Shown piece by piece: positions 45,514-58,203 of a stretch of 64,000 nt of DNA. Source of the DNA: Cladopsammia gracilis (taxonomy: Eukaryota; Cnidaria; Anthozoa; Scleractinia; Dendrophylliidae); NCBI GenBank assembly GCA_022457155.1, contig JAJGOT010000123.1:1006001-1070000 (forward strand), given 5' to 3'. Under the pieces are notes generated by a model. The model searched no databases and was not told where the DNA came from. It saw only the letters and a list, made by a program, of their open reading frames with translations. Each line of letters begins with the position of its first letter. Position 1 is the first letter of the stretch. The position numbers and the translations under genes were made by a program.

Positions 45514-46197
45514 CTCAAGTAGTTTAAGGCCTGGGTCAAGGGCTTTGACCAGGAAAAAACCGTTTATTCGCAATAACTTTTACAAACGGAATGGAAGTGA
45601 ATCGAAATTTGGCACATAGAAAGATATTATCGTCCTTAACATTTTTAAGTATAATAAGCTTTGGCATAGGTCACGTGACATGTCACGTGGCCATTATTCT
45701 TAAAATAGCAAATATTTGACGAATTGGTGACGGGTTTAAGAGAAAACATCAAATAAAAATGCTTTTCTGATGCAGATTAAATATCTCCAGCCCTTCACGT
45801 TTGGAATGAGTGTCTATTAATCTCTTAAAAAAAAATATAAGGACAAAGGTCATTTTTCAGTCCAAAATTCTACCTATAATTATTTGTAACTGTTATTTCA
45901 AGACTTGAGGACAATCATTCCAAACGTAGAAGGTTAAACATGTTAAACCTCCATCGGAAAAGTTAATTTATTTAACTATACAAAGAAAATTCACTACCAA
46001 TTCGCCGATTTACGTTATTTTAAAATTTTGATCACGTGACATGTCACGTGACCAAACTTTTGCGTTAAGGCAAAAGAAAACATCAAGATTAACATTCATG
46101 GAAAATTTCATTTTGATCTAGGTTTTCTCGGTGAAGATATTAAGTGTCAACCATATTTTCCGAACACACTTTAAACCCAGGCCTTAAACTGCTTGAG
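45514..46197. mobile_element. 684-bp TIR element in X1, copy D only
   Basis: Ends CTCAAGTAGTTTAAGGCCTG and CAGGCCTTAAACTGCTTGAG. It interrupts CTGAGGTTTTAAAAAG, intact in the other copies; GT is repeated on both sides. The whole element is an imperfect foldback: CACGTGACATGTCACGTG occurs in both halves (about 45672 and 46032), and AATCATTCCAAACGT on one side pairs with ACGTTTGGAATGAGT on the other. No ORF of note. Confidence 0.8.
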
Positions 46198-46897
46198 GTT
46201 TTAAAAAGTAATATCGGCCTTTCTATTTGCCGGACAATGAGAAATGTGAAATAAATGATGGCTTCTCTTTGAAATCCAAACTTGAACAAGCAAAAGGCAA
46301 GCGCCCGTCTCTCATGACTGAGGGAACATTTTTTGTGTTGAGATAATTATTCAAATTTGAATCCGTTTGCCGGTCTCGTGGGAGTTCGTTGGAAGACATT
46401 TTGGAGCGCCACTTTTAGTTTACGGTACACCTTCTATAGAAAATAGCGCTTTGATACTATTTCCACGCATCGTATTAAATCCAAACTTCGCCAATGTTTT
46501 GTTTACACACGAGGCTAACATTTCCAGGGTGAACCTTAGTTAGTAAGTCCTTTCTTAAAGAGAAAGACCATCCTGTATATCAATAAGGTGTTTTTTCCAT
46601 ACTGAAATCAGCGAAAAAACGAATTTTAGAACACGATTCGATAGTAGTTGTCCAAATCTCAGGGAAATAAAAAGGGTCTTAAATGATTCCTTAACACTTC
46701 TCTGAAAACGCCAGGGTGAACCTAACCGCCAAAATACTTAGTTTTTTGTTATGGAATAAAACATAACATTGTTTCGCCATTTTCCCCCATTTTCTTTGTA
46801 ATTTAGCTCTTTTGTCAGACGGAAGCTTTTCAAATTAAGCGCTTTGGACCGTAAGAAGGTCCCGGATATGTAGCGGCATTCTCGGCGATGACACTTC

Positions 46898-49268
46898 GTG
46901 ATGCCAGTCATGGAGTACCGTGCCAACCCCCCAGGACACTTCGTGATGCCAGTCATGGAGTACCGTGCCAACCCCCCAGGACACTTTGTGATGCCAGTCA
47001 TGGAGTACCGTGCCAACCCCCCCAGGACACTTTGTGATGCCAGTCATGGAGTACCGTGCCAACCCCCCCAGGACACTTTGTGATGCCAGTCATGGAGTAC
47101 CGTGCCAACCCCCCCAGGACACTTTGTGATGCCAGTCATGGAGTACCGTGCCAACCCCCCCAGGACACTTTGTGATGCCAGTCATGGAGTACCGTGCCAA
47201 CCCCCCCAGGACACTTTGTGATGCCAGTCATGGAGTACCGTGCCAACCCCCCCAGGACACTTTGTGATGCCAGTCATGGAGTACCGTGCCAACCCCCCCA
47301 GGACACTTTGTGATGCCAGTCATGGAGTACCGTGCCAACCCCCCCAGGACACTTTGTGATGCCAGTCATGGAGTACCGTGCCAACCCCCCCAGGACACTT
47401 TGTGATGCCAGTCATGGAGTACCGTGCCAACCCCCCCAGGACACTTTGTGATGCCAGTCATGGAGTACCGTGCCAACCCCCCCAGGACACTTTGTGATGC
47501 CAGTCATGGAGTACCGTGCCAACCCCCCCAGGACACTTTGTGATGCCAGTCATGGAGTACCGTGCCAACCCCCCCAGGACACTTTGTGATGCCAGTCATG
47601 GAGTACCGTGCCAACCCCCCCAGGACACTTTGTGATGCCAGTCATGGAGTACCGTGCCAACCCCCCCAGGACACTTTGTGATGCCAGTCATGGAGTACCG
47701 TGCCAACCCCCCCAGGACACTTTGTGATGCCAGTCATGGAGTACCGTGCCAACCCCCCCAGGACACTTTGTGATGCCAGTCATGGAGTACCGTGCCAACC
47801 CCCCCAGGACACTTTGTGATGCCAGTCATGGAGTACCGTGCCAACCCCCCCAGGACACTTTGTGATGCCAGTCATGGAGTACCGTGCCAACCCCCCCAGG
47901 ACACTTTGTGATGCCAGTCATGGAGTACCGTGCCAACCCCCCCAGGACACTTTGTGATGCCAGTCATGGAGTACCGTGCCAACCCCCCCAGGACACTTTG
48001 TGATGCCAGTCATGGAGTACCGTGCCAACCCCCCCAGGACACTTTGTGATGCCAGTCATGGAGTACCGTGCCAACCCCCCCAGGACACTTTGTGATGCCA
48101 GTCATGGAGTACCGTGCCAACCCCCCCAGGACACTTTGTGATGCCAGTCATGGAGTACCGTGCCAACCCCCCCAGGACACTTTGTGATGCCAGTCATGGA
48201 GTACCGTGCCAACCCCCCCAGGACACTTTGTGATGCCAGTCATGGAGTACCGTGCCAACCCCCCCAGGACACTTTGTGATGCCAGTCATGGAGTACCGTG
48301 CCAACCCCCCCAGGACACTTTGTGATGCCAGTCATGGAGTACCGTGCCAACCCCCCCAGGACACTTTGTGATGCCAGTCATGGAGTACCGTGCCAACCCC
48401 CCCAGGACACTTTGTGATGCCAGTCATGGAGTACCGTGCCAACCCCCCCAGGACACTTTGTGATGCCAGTCATGGAGTACCGTGCCAACCCCCCCAGGAC
48501 ACTTTGTGATGCCAGTCATGGAGTACCGTGCCAACCCCCCCAGGACACTTTGTGATGCCAGTCATGGAGTACCGTGCCAACCCCCCCAGGACACTTTGTG
48601 ATGCCAGTCATGGAGTACCGTGCCAACCCCCCCAGGACACTTTGTGATGCCAGTCATGGAGTACCGTGCCAACCCCCCCAGGACACTTTGTGATGCCAGT
48701 CATGGAGTACCGTGCCAACCCCCCCAGGACACTTTGTGATGCCAGTCATGGAGTACCGTGCCAACCCCCCCAGGACACTTTGTGATGCCAGTCATGGAGT
48801 ACCGTGCCAACCCCCCCAGGACACTTTGTGATGCCAGTCATGGAGTACCGTGCCAACCCCCCCAGGACACTTTGTGATGCCAGTCATGGAGTACCGTGCC
48901 AACCCCCCCAGGACACTTTGTGATGCCAGTCATGGAGTACCGTGCCAACCCCCCCAGGACACTTTGTGATGCCAGTCATGGAGTACCGTGCCAACCCCCC
49001 CAGGACACTTCGTGATGCCAGTCATGGAGTACCGTGCCAACCCCCCCAGGACACTTCGTGATGCCAGTCATGGAGTACCGTGCCAACCCCCCCAGGACAC
49101 TTCGTGATGCCAGTCATGGAGTACCGTGCCAACCCCCCCAGGACACTTCGTGATGCCAGTCATGGAGTACCGTGCCAACCCCCCCAGGACACTTCGTGAT
49201 GCCAGTCATGGAGTACCGTGCCAACCCCCCAGGACACTTCGTGATGCCAGTCATGGAGTACCGTGCCA
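46898..49268. repeat. Minisatellite array D, 46-bp unit, 52 copies
   Basis: The largest array. Unit starts run from 46898 to 49241; three 45-bp steps occur at the edges and 48 steps of 46 bp lie between. Variant CCGTGCCAACCCCCCCAGG. Interior units end ACACTTT while the outermost units on both sides end ACACTTC. With a 46-bp period the frame shifts each unit, so no long ORF survives. Confidence 0.95.
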
Positions 49269-50328
49269 CTCGCTTGTTAGTTACGCTTTTTGGCGGACGA
49301 CTGAAGAGGTTCGAAGACCGAAATTTTTTATCAAACTACCGTGTTTTAACAGTGTTTAGATCGTTTTAAAGTTATTTTAAGTGCGTCGAATGTCTCCAAA
49401 AGACGTGATGTCCTATTCTTCTCGCTCTTTACAGAGCGTTTTGTCAACAAATTCGTGTGCGGCAAGATTTTCAGTTTGACTCGTTAGATTCGCAATAGTC
49501 AAAGCACGATGGCAAAATCATTTTCCGCAGAACATGGTTTTCAGTTAAAAGCGTTGCCAAATAGCGAGTGTGAATTACGGGTCACTCGCTTGTACGTTGC
49601 GCTTTGTTTCTGGTGCTCGTTACAAAGCGATTTGCAGTCCAGATCAAGACGTGCTCTTTTACTCGATCGATTAACGTAGTTCAGACCTAGAGTATATTAA
49701 CTGAGGTTTTAAAAAATAATATAGGCCTTTCTATTTGCCGGACAATGAGAAATGTGAAATAAATGATGGCTTCTCTTTGAAATCCTAACTTGAACAAGCA
49801 AAAAGCTAGCGCCCGCCACTCACGACTGAGGGAACACTGTTTGTGTTGGGATAATTATTCAAAGAGGTCTTCAAATTTGAATCCGTTTGCCGGTCTCGTG
49901 GGAGTTCGTTGGAAGACATTTTGGAGCGCAACATTTAGTTTACGGAACACCTTCTAGAAAATAGCGCTTTGAATACTATTTCCACGCATCGTATTAAATC
50001 CAAACTTCGCCGATGTTTTGTTTAGACAGAGGCTAACATTTCCAGGGTGAACCTTAGCAAGTCCTTTCTTGAAGAGAAAGACCATCCTGTAATATCAATG
50101 CGGTGTTTTTCTATACTGAAATCAGCAGAAAAAAACGAATTTCATTTTAACTCACTGCGTTCGCCCAAATGAAAAATATTTTCTAAATCCCTATATGGAA
50201 ACTAACAACATACAACTGCAACCACGTTGGTTGGTAACTCACGTGGAACCGATACGAGAAAAAAACAAAGCACCGAAAATGAGGAGAAGAAAATTTCTAA
50301 CCAAATAAATCTGTCAGTGATATAAATA

Positions 50329-50919
50329 TCACGAAAAAAGCCGATGATCCAGCGTGCCCACTGGCGGTGCTGTGCACTGCTTCTTGTTGCTTTGCTGTTG
50401 GCGCTCGTTTTCTTTTTGCTTTCTTTTCCTGTTAGCGTTCGCTCGAGCGTCCCGAATTTTTCTATCATCTTCATCGTCCGAAGCGATGTCTTGGGATTCA
50501 TACTCCTGAACCACGTCCCAATCAGCGTCACTAGAATCTGCAAGCTTGATCAGTTTCTGCCTCTTGTGCAACAGCGATCTGGCCTGCTCGGTTATTTGTG
50601 CCACTTTCTTGTGATCTTTTGAGGCGTTGCTTTCCCCGATTCTACCGACCAACTCCTCAACTTCAGCGTTAAATACGAATTGCTTCTGATTTCCCTTGAA
50701 CTTGAAGTTTTCCGCCTGCAGATTAATCTTTTGCTTGGCCACTAACTCCTTTCCGTTTTGGTCCAAACGGTTATCAAGGTAGGTCTTAAATAAGGAGAAT
50801 ACGTCGTCAATTTCCTCAGAGGACGAAGTATTTGATGTAGAATTTTGTTGTGGTGAACTGTGTCGTGCATTTCCTTCAGCCACTGGATCGCGTTGAACTT
50901 CAGCAGGCTCGTCTCCCAT
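50329..50919 (-). CDS. Gag-like ORF1 of a DIRS-type retroelement, copy D (open)
   Basis: A frame of 196 codons from the same ATG as copy B (MGDEPAEVQRDPVAEGN), with SEEIDDVFSLFKTYLDNRLD, FKGNQKQFVFNAEVEEL, LLHKRQKLIKLADSSDADWD, DIASDDEDDRKIRD and the basic tail with QQQSNKKQ. It is open across the region where copies C and E are broken. Upstream in frame there are further open codons without a good start. No partner ORF is present. Whether it is translated cannot be told from sequence alone. Confidence 0.5.
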   Translation of the reverse strand: MGDEPAEVQRDPVAEGNARHSSPQQNSTSNTSSSEEIDDVFSLFKTYLDNRLDQNGKELVAKQKINLQAENFKFKGNQKQFVFNAEVEELVGRIGESNASKDHKKVAQITEQARSLLHKRQKLIKLADSSDADWDVVQEYESQDIASDDEDDRKIRDARANANRKRKQKENERQQQSNKKQCTAPPVGTLDHRLFS

Positions 50920-52113
50920 AACGTTTTTGGAAATAAGCTACAGAAAAAAGCTGTATTGGCGACGCGAGAAGTAAAAGTTGCGTGTAACAAACCCAACTTA
51001 TATATTGGGACATGTACTGACACCTGATGTCCCTTGCGGATCACAAGGTAGGAAATCATGCATACCTGACAAATATTACGTAACAGTAATGCATACAGGT
51101 GACACTGACGTTCGATAATTAAGTCCTATAGAAAATACATTTTTAGAACGCGATTCGATGGTAGTTGTTCAATTCTCAGGGAAATAAAAGGGTCTTAAAC
51201 GATTCCTTAACACCTCTTCTGAAAAAGCCAGGGCAAACCTAACCGCAAAAGTACTTAGTTTTTTTTGTTATGGAGTAAAACATGCACCTTGTTTCGCCAT
51301 TTCCCCCCATTTTCTTTGTAATTTGGCTCTTTTGTCAGACGGAAGCTTTTCAAATTTAGCGCTCTGGACCGTAAGAAGGTCCCGGATATGTTGCGGCATT
51401 CTCGGCGATGTCCCTCTCACTTTTTCGCACACGATCTCAGATGGAATCAAAATACTGTGAGATGAAACTGCATTCCCAAAGCGCGTCGTTTTCTTTAGAT
51501 ATTAGCCTATTATGTCTATAGTATGTTCTCACTGTATTTATAATCCCCAAAAACTTCATCTCCAAAAATTTCAAAAACCGTCTTTCTTAGAATTTGTTCA
51601 ATCTTTGCTATATTGGAGACGGCTATGGGAAGTACAAGCTCCCTTAAGCGATTACCGAAAAAACCTCCTTGTGCCGAGAAATACGACAGCAATTAAAAAA
51701 CGTCATGGCGTCATTACGTTGCTATGGCAAATCCGATGTTAATTTCACACTGGTCTTAACAAATTTTCATCTTTATCTATTATAGCTGTGGTGACCGTTT
51801 TTCCATAACATTGTTAATGGAGTCGTAGTAAATGCTCAAACTTGGGGGTATCGCACCAAAAAAATCCAGTCGAGCCATCTAAAGCAATCGCTTTATCTCC
51901 ACGAAAACGCGAAACAATTTGAATATAACGTCATGCATGAAGGCGTGACTACCGAGAAAGGCAGAAAAAAATTATTTCACACTTTCACTGAAGATGTAAA
52001 ATGGTACATTTTGTTAACAAATGTTATAATGAATTTTAGTTTTTGTTGTGATTTAGATAAGGGAACTAAGAGCAAAATATCTGATATTTCGCATTCGATG
52101 TTTATATTTATAC

Positions 52114-52277
52114 CAGGGGCGGATCTAGGGGGAGGGTGCAGGGGGTGCGCACCACCCCCCCCCCTGAGATGACGTAGTCTGCGTTGTTCGCTTTTAAAAT
52201 TTGTTTACGTCACCTTTCAGTTACCTCATTCCTTAGAGGTGCACCTCCTCCTAAAAAAAATCCTGGATCCGCCCCTG
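52114..52277. mobile_element. CAGGGGCGGATC MITE, copy D (164 bp)
   Basis: Same site and ends as in copies B and C, flanked by TATAC. Flanking sequence (ATTCGATGTTTATATTTATA) matches copy B, while the interior GACGTAGTCTGCG matches copy C. Confidence 0.75.
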
Positions 52278-54694
52278 TATACGCCGCAATATGAATAACA
52301 AAATGATCGTCGGTAACCGAATTTTTTTATTCAGTTGGATATTTATCGCAATTCTTTGTCATAACAGACCATTATTGCCATTACAGTTGCCATTTCGTAT
52401 AACATTCACTCGATATCATGGGATACCAATTCATTAATTGATAATTTTCGAGCAACATTGCTGGTGTTTGTCTAAATTCTGATACAAAAAATGACTATAC
52501 CATACCGCAATCTATGAAACTTTTCCCTGCTCTGTTTTATTTATGAAATCAATTTATATATTAACAATCTACGTTTAGGCATAAGGGCTAGTTCTAAATC
52601 GAAATGGCAAGGAACGATATCGGCTGGTGAATTTCTGGTAATTTTAGAAACATTCAAAATGCGGAAAGTATACCTTCAGAATTCAAGACTGATTGCAAAT
52701 TAAATTGTTTTAATTATATATTTTTTGGTACATTAATTATTTTGTAACTTCCAAAAATTATTCCCACCTCCCCTTGGCAAGGAAATTGGTGCGGAGAGCA
52801 GTGATGCGCTGCCGACTGCAGGCTCGTTTTCCCGCCGCGCACGGGGCGGTCTCATTTCCCGAAAAAGAGGCCGGTAATCGGGGGCTGTTATAAAATGAAG
52901 AAGAAGTAGTTTTGTGGGTAAGAAAAATTGCGTCTTTGAACCATTCCATGTCTTTTATTAGTAATTTCAGATTATCATTATAATTCTTGAATTTATTTCG
53001 TATTCCTCCCACGTTGCTTTTTGTTATTGAATTTTATTTTATTAATTTTTTTACCATCCGCATACCATACCACACCCATTCCGCAAGTAATTGTTCTTTT
53101 CTGTCACCCAATTTTTCACAACAAAAGAGAAATAAAATAACACTTAAGCCCACAAGAACGCACAATGAGAGCGGTTTTCAATTTCCCACTCCAGAAACTA
53201 TGAAAAATACCATTATACTCTTAAAGTGCAGGTTTGGGTGGTGCTTGATGTAAGCCTGATTTTTCCAATTTCTTTTGTTTTCAGCACATGTATTTGCTTC
53301 GCATTGTGATTGGTTCATTGGGTTGCCTTCGTCTGCTGTGATTGGTCAGAGTAAATACATTGGTTTTGGTTTTACGATACTCAACTGAAAACCACTATAT
53401 TCTTGACGGATTCATCCTGACATATCATTGATTCAACTTACGCGTTCAGTTGTTTCCTTCGCTTGAAGGAAATGCACCCATACTGGCCAAAATTCTCTTA
53501 AATTGACCAATACTGGACAAAAAAGGCCCCCAAGACACCCTTGTTGGCCAATATTGGCATCAATTAGCCCCTTATATAACCATATTGGTCCACACTGACC
53601 CATGCTGAACTTATGGGTGGCATAGAGTTCCCAATATCAATATACATCAACTTACGTTGGTCCACACTTATATACCCAATCCATTAGTTTTGTGGGGAGA
53701 TGCTTAAAAAAATAATGTCATTTTTCAAGTTCAGTAATTGTGTCTGAAAAATATGAAAGAAAACTCACCCTCAAGACATGAACCCCCTCCTGCAATTTAT
53801 AAACTACAAAATGTTATACACAGAGTCCAGATCCAAGAGGGTTTGAAAATACTGGCTGGGATTCCTGTGTCAAATATCCAAGTGCCGCAGAGATACCAAA
53901 AATTCCACTTGGAGTCCCATTTATTAAGCACTCAGATTCGAATGATTCACATTTTATTTCACAAATAGCTTTACATCTTTGCACTATAACACATCACCAA
54001 CACTATTGTATAAATATATTTATCAGTAACAAACAAAAAAAAATGATCTGAAATGTTTCAAACAATTTACTTGCACATATTCTTGGAAAAGCTACTTCTT
54101 TTGCATCCTATCTGGGAATCTCCCTAATTCTGCAAATGTGAGCCGAAAATAAGGCAGAAGGAAGATCAGACGAGACATCCTTTGTCTTTTGTCTTCCATA
54201 CCTTACATGGACCATACTTCTGTAGCCATTAGATTGTGCTTTAAAGTGCCACTGCGATCAAATTTTTGATTTTCATTTTTTTTACATCTTCGTGTACAAT
54301 TAGACTTTCTTACTCATCTTGCCAAATTTCAATCCATTACGAACATTGAAGTCATTTTATTTTAACATATATGTCTGAGAATTTACGGCTGCCATTAATC
54401 AACCTTGTCCTAAGGCTTAGCTGTGAATGGGATAAAGTGACGTCAAAGGCTCAAACATACCTCACGGGTTGAAATTATAATAACAATCAGCATAGAAAAT
54501 TGCACGAAGAACAAGTTCAATGTTTTTGTTGCTTTTTGCGTGATAATTTTTTCAATACTTATTGTTATTATAATTTCAACCCGTATGTACCTTATATACG
54601 CTATATATACGCTATATATAGGTATGGGATGCCCGATAGTGTAGGGTTTTTAAGGTGCTCAGTCCTTAAATAGGGTATCCTTTTTGGTATTTTT

Positions 54695-54991
54695 GGGCGG
54701 CACGGTGGTCTAGTGGTTAGCGCGTCGGACTTTCAACCTGAAGGTCGGTGGTTCGAAGCCTGGTCTCTGCCGTCGTGTTGTTTCCTTAGGCAAGAAACTT
54801 TACTCCACACTGTCTCTCTCCACCCAGGTGTATAAATGGGTACCGGCGACAAAATGCTGGGGGTAACCCTGCGATGGACTAGCATCCCATCCAGGGGGGA
54901 GTAGCAATATTCCTAGTTGCTTCATGCTACAGAAACCGGGTTTAAGCTCCGGCCGTGTGGGCCATTGTGGCTCGTGTGCGACTTTACCTTA
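54695..54991 (+). mobile_element. tRNA-derived SINE, copy D
   Basis: Nearly identical to 29657-29953, at the same place in the Y block, with both polymerase III boxes (GGTCTAGTGGTTAGCGC, GGTTCGAAGCC). Confidence 0.8.
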
Positions 54992-55063
54992 CTAAACTAA
55001 CCAATGGCATCATAAGAAGGTACCACAGTAGCTTTCATTTGGTTGCACTTTAGGATGTCAACC

Positions 55064-55350
55064 CGGGGGGGAGGGGGGGGAGGTACTACCTTATATACGC
55101 TATATATAGGTTGGGATGCCCGATAGTGTAGGGTTTTTGAGGTGCTCAGTCCTTAAATAGGGTATCCTTTTTGGTATTTTTGGTATTATGATCCTTAGAT
55201 ATTCCTTAGATAGGGTCACTAAATTGCAGTATCCACCCCAACGCGCAAAACGAAAAAGATATGGTCTGTTAAAACTGTACTACATGCCTGAATTGGGCCT
55301 TAAAAAGGGTATCAAATCTCGATTTTCTACCCTTAAATAGGGTCTGGATA
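55064..55350. repeat. G-run-headed dispersed repeat, copy D
   Basis: Counterpart of 30026-30310 and 41663-41950; its G run is split by one A. Confidence 0.55.
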
Positions 55351-55425
55351 TTAGAGCTGTAGGTAAGTATTATCTGCTCCATTATAGCATAAACAATGGC
55401 AAGGGAAACTACTTATAATGTAGCT

Positions 55426-55585
55426 GTTGTAGGTTGAAATGAAACTCAGGTTAAAATGATTTCAACCTAGTTTGATTTTAAATTCTTTTTGTCTTTGATT
55501 TATTATCATAAATCAGAAACAAAGGTAATTCAAAATCAAACTAGGTTGAAATCATTTTAACCTGAATTTCGTTTCAACCTACAAC
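55426..55585. mobile_element. 160-bp hairpin (foldback MITE), copy D
   Basis: Orthologous to the hairpins in copies B and C; one arm difference is seen (GAATTTCGTTTC for GAATTTCATTTC). Confidence 0.8.
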
Positions 55586-56280
55586 ATAGCCTTCAAGGTC
55601 TTCAAGCAAGCTCTTGTTAACATTGTAATCTAGGTCTTTATAGTATTGTTTGATTTATTTGTATACTAATTACTAATTTCTAGTCTCTTATCTTGTTGCA
55701 GAACTAACTGACAAAGATTCAAAGCAACAAGAAAATATACTAGGCAAAAGGCTTGACAACTACATTGATGTCTACATTATGTATTCACTGCCACATGATG
55801 TTCTACTTCAATTGGTTTTAATTTAATGGATGTAGACTACATTTTTGCAAAGTACAATATACTATGTGCATTTTGTGAAAATGGTTCTTCCTCTTACTAG
55901 AAATATCCTGAATTAAAAAAAGTAACCGCAAACAAGTATTGGCTCCATTCAAACAATGGACAATCAAGATATCTACTGTGAACGTGTAAAAGCTTATGTA
56001 AACAAGTACTGAACACTATTCTATGCATAATCATCACTGGCTTTCAACTTTAGAGCCTGCACCACATTATGTCAAGGTACTATTTACCATGTGCACAGCA
56101 TGAAAAGGATAACTGTCTTGCACTATTTGAACATATTCTACACCACAAAGCTTTGTAACCAAGCAAGTATCAGCTACATTCAAACAAGAGGCGATCAAGA
56201 AATGGTATCATAAGACAGTCCATAGACAACACAGTTCTGACAGCCATTGCTAGCTGTCTGGTGTGTGACAACAATAATTA

Positions 56281-56693
56281 TTATTATACATTGGTGTCAC
56301 TAGCTCGATTTTGATTGGCTATAAGCACGCAGCTAATTATTGCTTGCTGTTTCTGTTACGTCATACCTACAGACAATAGTTTTATGCATGCAGAAGTGAC
56401 GTCATACCTACAGACAATAGTTTTATGCATGCAGAAGTGACGTAAGTTGTTTACTTACAAGTTGACTGCTGTGCATTGATCACTTTTTTGTGCGCGCTCT
56501 TGTCTTTACAAGTGCAGCTCAGGAATATGCATAATAAAACAATTATTGGATTCGGTTTTCGCATGATAGCGATAATTATCAAGGCCTCAGTTTGTGTTAT
56601 CCGCCTCAGCCTTCGGCTTCAGCAGATAACACAAACTTTGGCCTTGATAATTATCGCTATCATGCTCAACCTCATCCAATAATTGTTAATTAT
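56281..56693. mobile_element. Copy D-specific insertion with long hairpin and 42-bp direct repeat
   Basis: Copies B and C read AATAATTATTATAACATTT at this point. The insertion has two adjacent copies of a 42-bp unit (56357-56440, containing CCTACAGACAATAGTTTTAT), then a hairpin at about 56539-56687 whose arms carry AGCGATAATTATCAAGGCC and its complement. Exact ends are unclear because the flanks are AT-rich. Confidence 0.65.
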
Positions 56694-57995
56694 AACATTT
56701 ACACCAACTACTGTATAAGCTGTATAAACATATCATAAAATACATCCAATTAATTGCCTTCAACAGCACAATGTTTAGAAGATTGTTCATAGAAGATACT
56801 GTTCTCAATTGTCACAATAACTTAATTAATAAACATGATCAACAGCAAAAGCTATTGTCAATCTCAAGCCAAATACAAAATTTAATTGATCACATTGGGG
56901 AAAATTATATTCTCTGTTCTGACTTCCTTCACTTTATTACTCCATTGAGTCCACTCAGCATGTGTCATGCAGTATTAACATTTACTTTATAAAATCATTC
57001 ACTTCTTAGAGCAGTTTTCAATTGAGTGTGAAAAGTAATTACACAATTGCTTTGGTTTTTCATTGCTACATTTTGTGATTGGCTAAAAAAATTTGCGCCC
57101 TTTTCTCAGCCAATCTGAAGTAAAACCGAAAACAATCGTGACTTGCTCACATGCGTTTTCCTGTGCTTGGCGCAATTAAATTTCAACAAAGTGTGAATGA
57201 ACAAAGTACAGTGAGTTCAAATTTGTTTGACGGAAATTTTGAATAAAAGGAAATAATTCCCAATTCGTTTAGTTTTATTACTCGTACGTTTTTCCGTCCG
57301 TGGAAGATTAACTGCGGGATTAACTGATAAATTGTTATTGTGTGTTGATACGATGCAACTTCACGCCAAAACTTCAGTGAAAAAAAAAAAAAAAAAATTC
57401 AAAAGAAGTAAAGACAGTGCCGGGTTGTGCCTATTGAAAAAAGATGTTTACGTTTTAGATTGATTGAATGAAAACAAAGAAGCATCGATTTAGATGGATT
57501 CGGCTCTGGTGTTGCACAAGGTTTCTTGTTATTCAAAACACAGACTTCAACCTCGGACTTTTGTCTTTTGCGGGCTTCGCCTATTCTGCCTTCCACTTTA
57601 ATGATAATCGAGTATTTCTTAACTGTTTGATTTCTTTCGAGCTATTCCGCAAAAACTGGCCACTTAACTGAGATAATCGTTTGCACGTAAACAAAGTAAA
57701 CGGTGCATAATTTTGGGCAAACAAACAAAATAACATTGCATCTTTTCCGTTTCGATCTGTATATGACTAAAACAAATAGGACTTCTTTAATGACTTTGTT
57801 GTTATTTTAGAGGGGGGAAATGATAAGAACTAAATTGAGAAAAAATTGCCGATGGAGGATATCTACAAAAAAGCTTATATTTTTTACTCCTAAGATTCTC
57901 GACTGTTATTTGAAAAAGAAAGAGAGAGAAAAGTTTCTTTTTTCCATGTAAGTACCATACTGCTCTTCAAATTCAAGAGAAACCGTCTCACAGAT
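56694..57995. other. Y block sequence, no gene seen
   Basis: Counterpart of the 31220-32517 region of copy B; AT-rich, no recognisable gene. Confidence 0.45.
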
Positions 57996-58203
57996 GAGGC
58001 CCTGCCAAGGGGGGGGTGGGGGGGGGGGGGGGGGGGAGGGAGGGGGTCCCGTGTCGCTTGTCTGCATTTTAAAATGTCTCGTGTCAGTGTTTTATCAATA
58101 TTTCACGTTGCTGTCGGAAATTGAACGAACATTTGTCTTTTGTCGCGATTTCATTTTATTTTTGGGTCATGTCGCCTGTCGGAATTTACCCTGGCAGGGC
58201 CTC
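57996..58203. mobile_element. Small TIR element with expanded G tract, copy D (208 bp)
   Basis: Same ends as 32518-32711. The G-rich arm (58009-58046) is longer than in copy B, with runs of 7, 17 or more and several shorter G blocks, enough to form quadruplex-type structures. Confidence 0.75.

Noticed and set aside
46898..49268. CRISPR-like appearance of a long regular array
   Set aside because: The 46-bp units are contiguous and identical throughout; there are no unique spacers, and the genome is eukaryotic.
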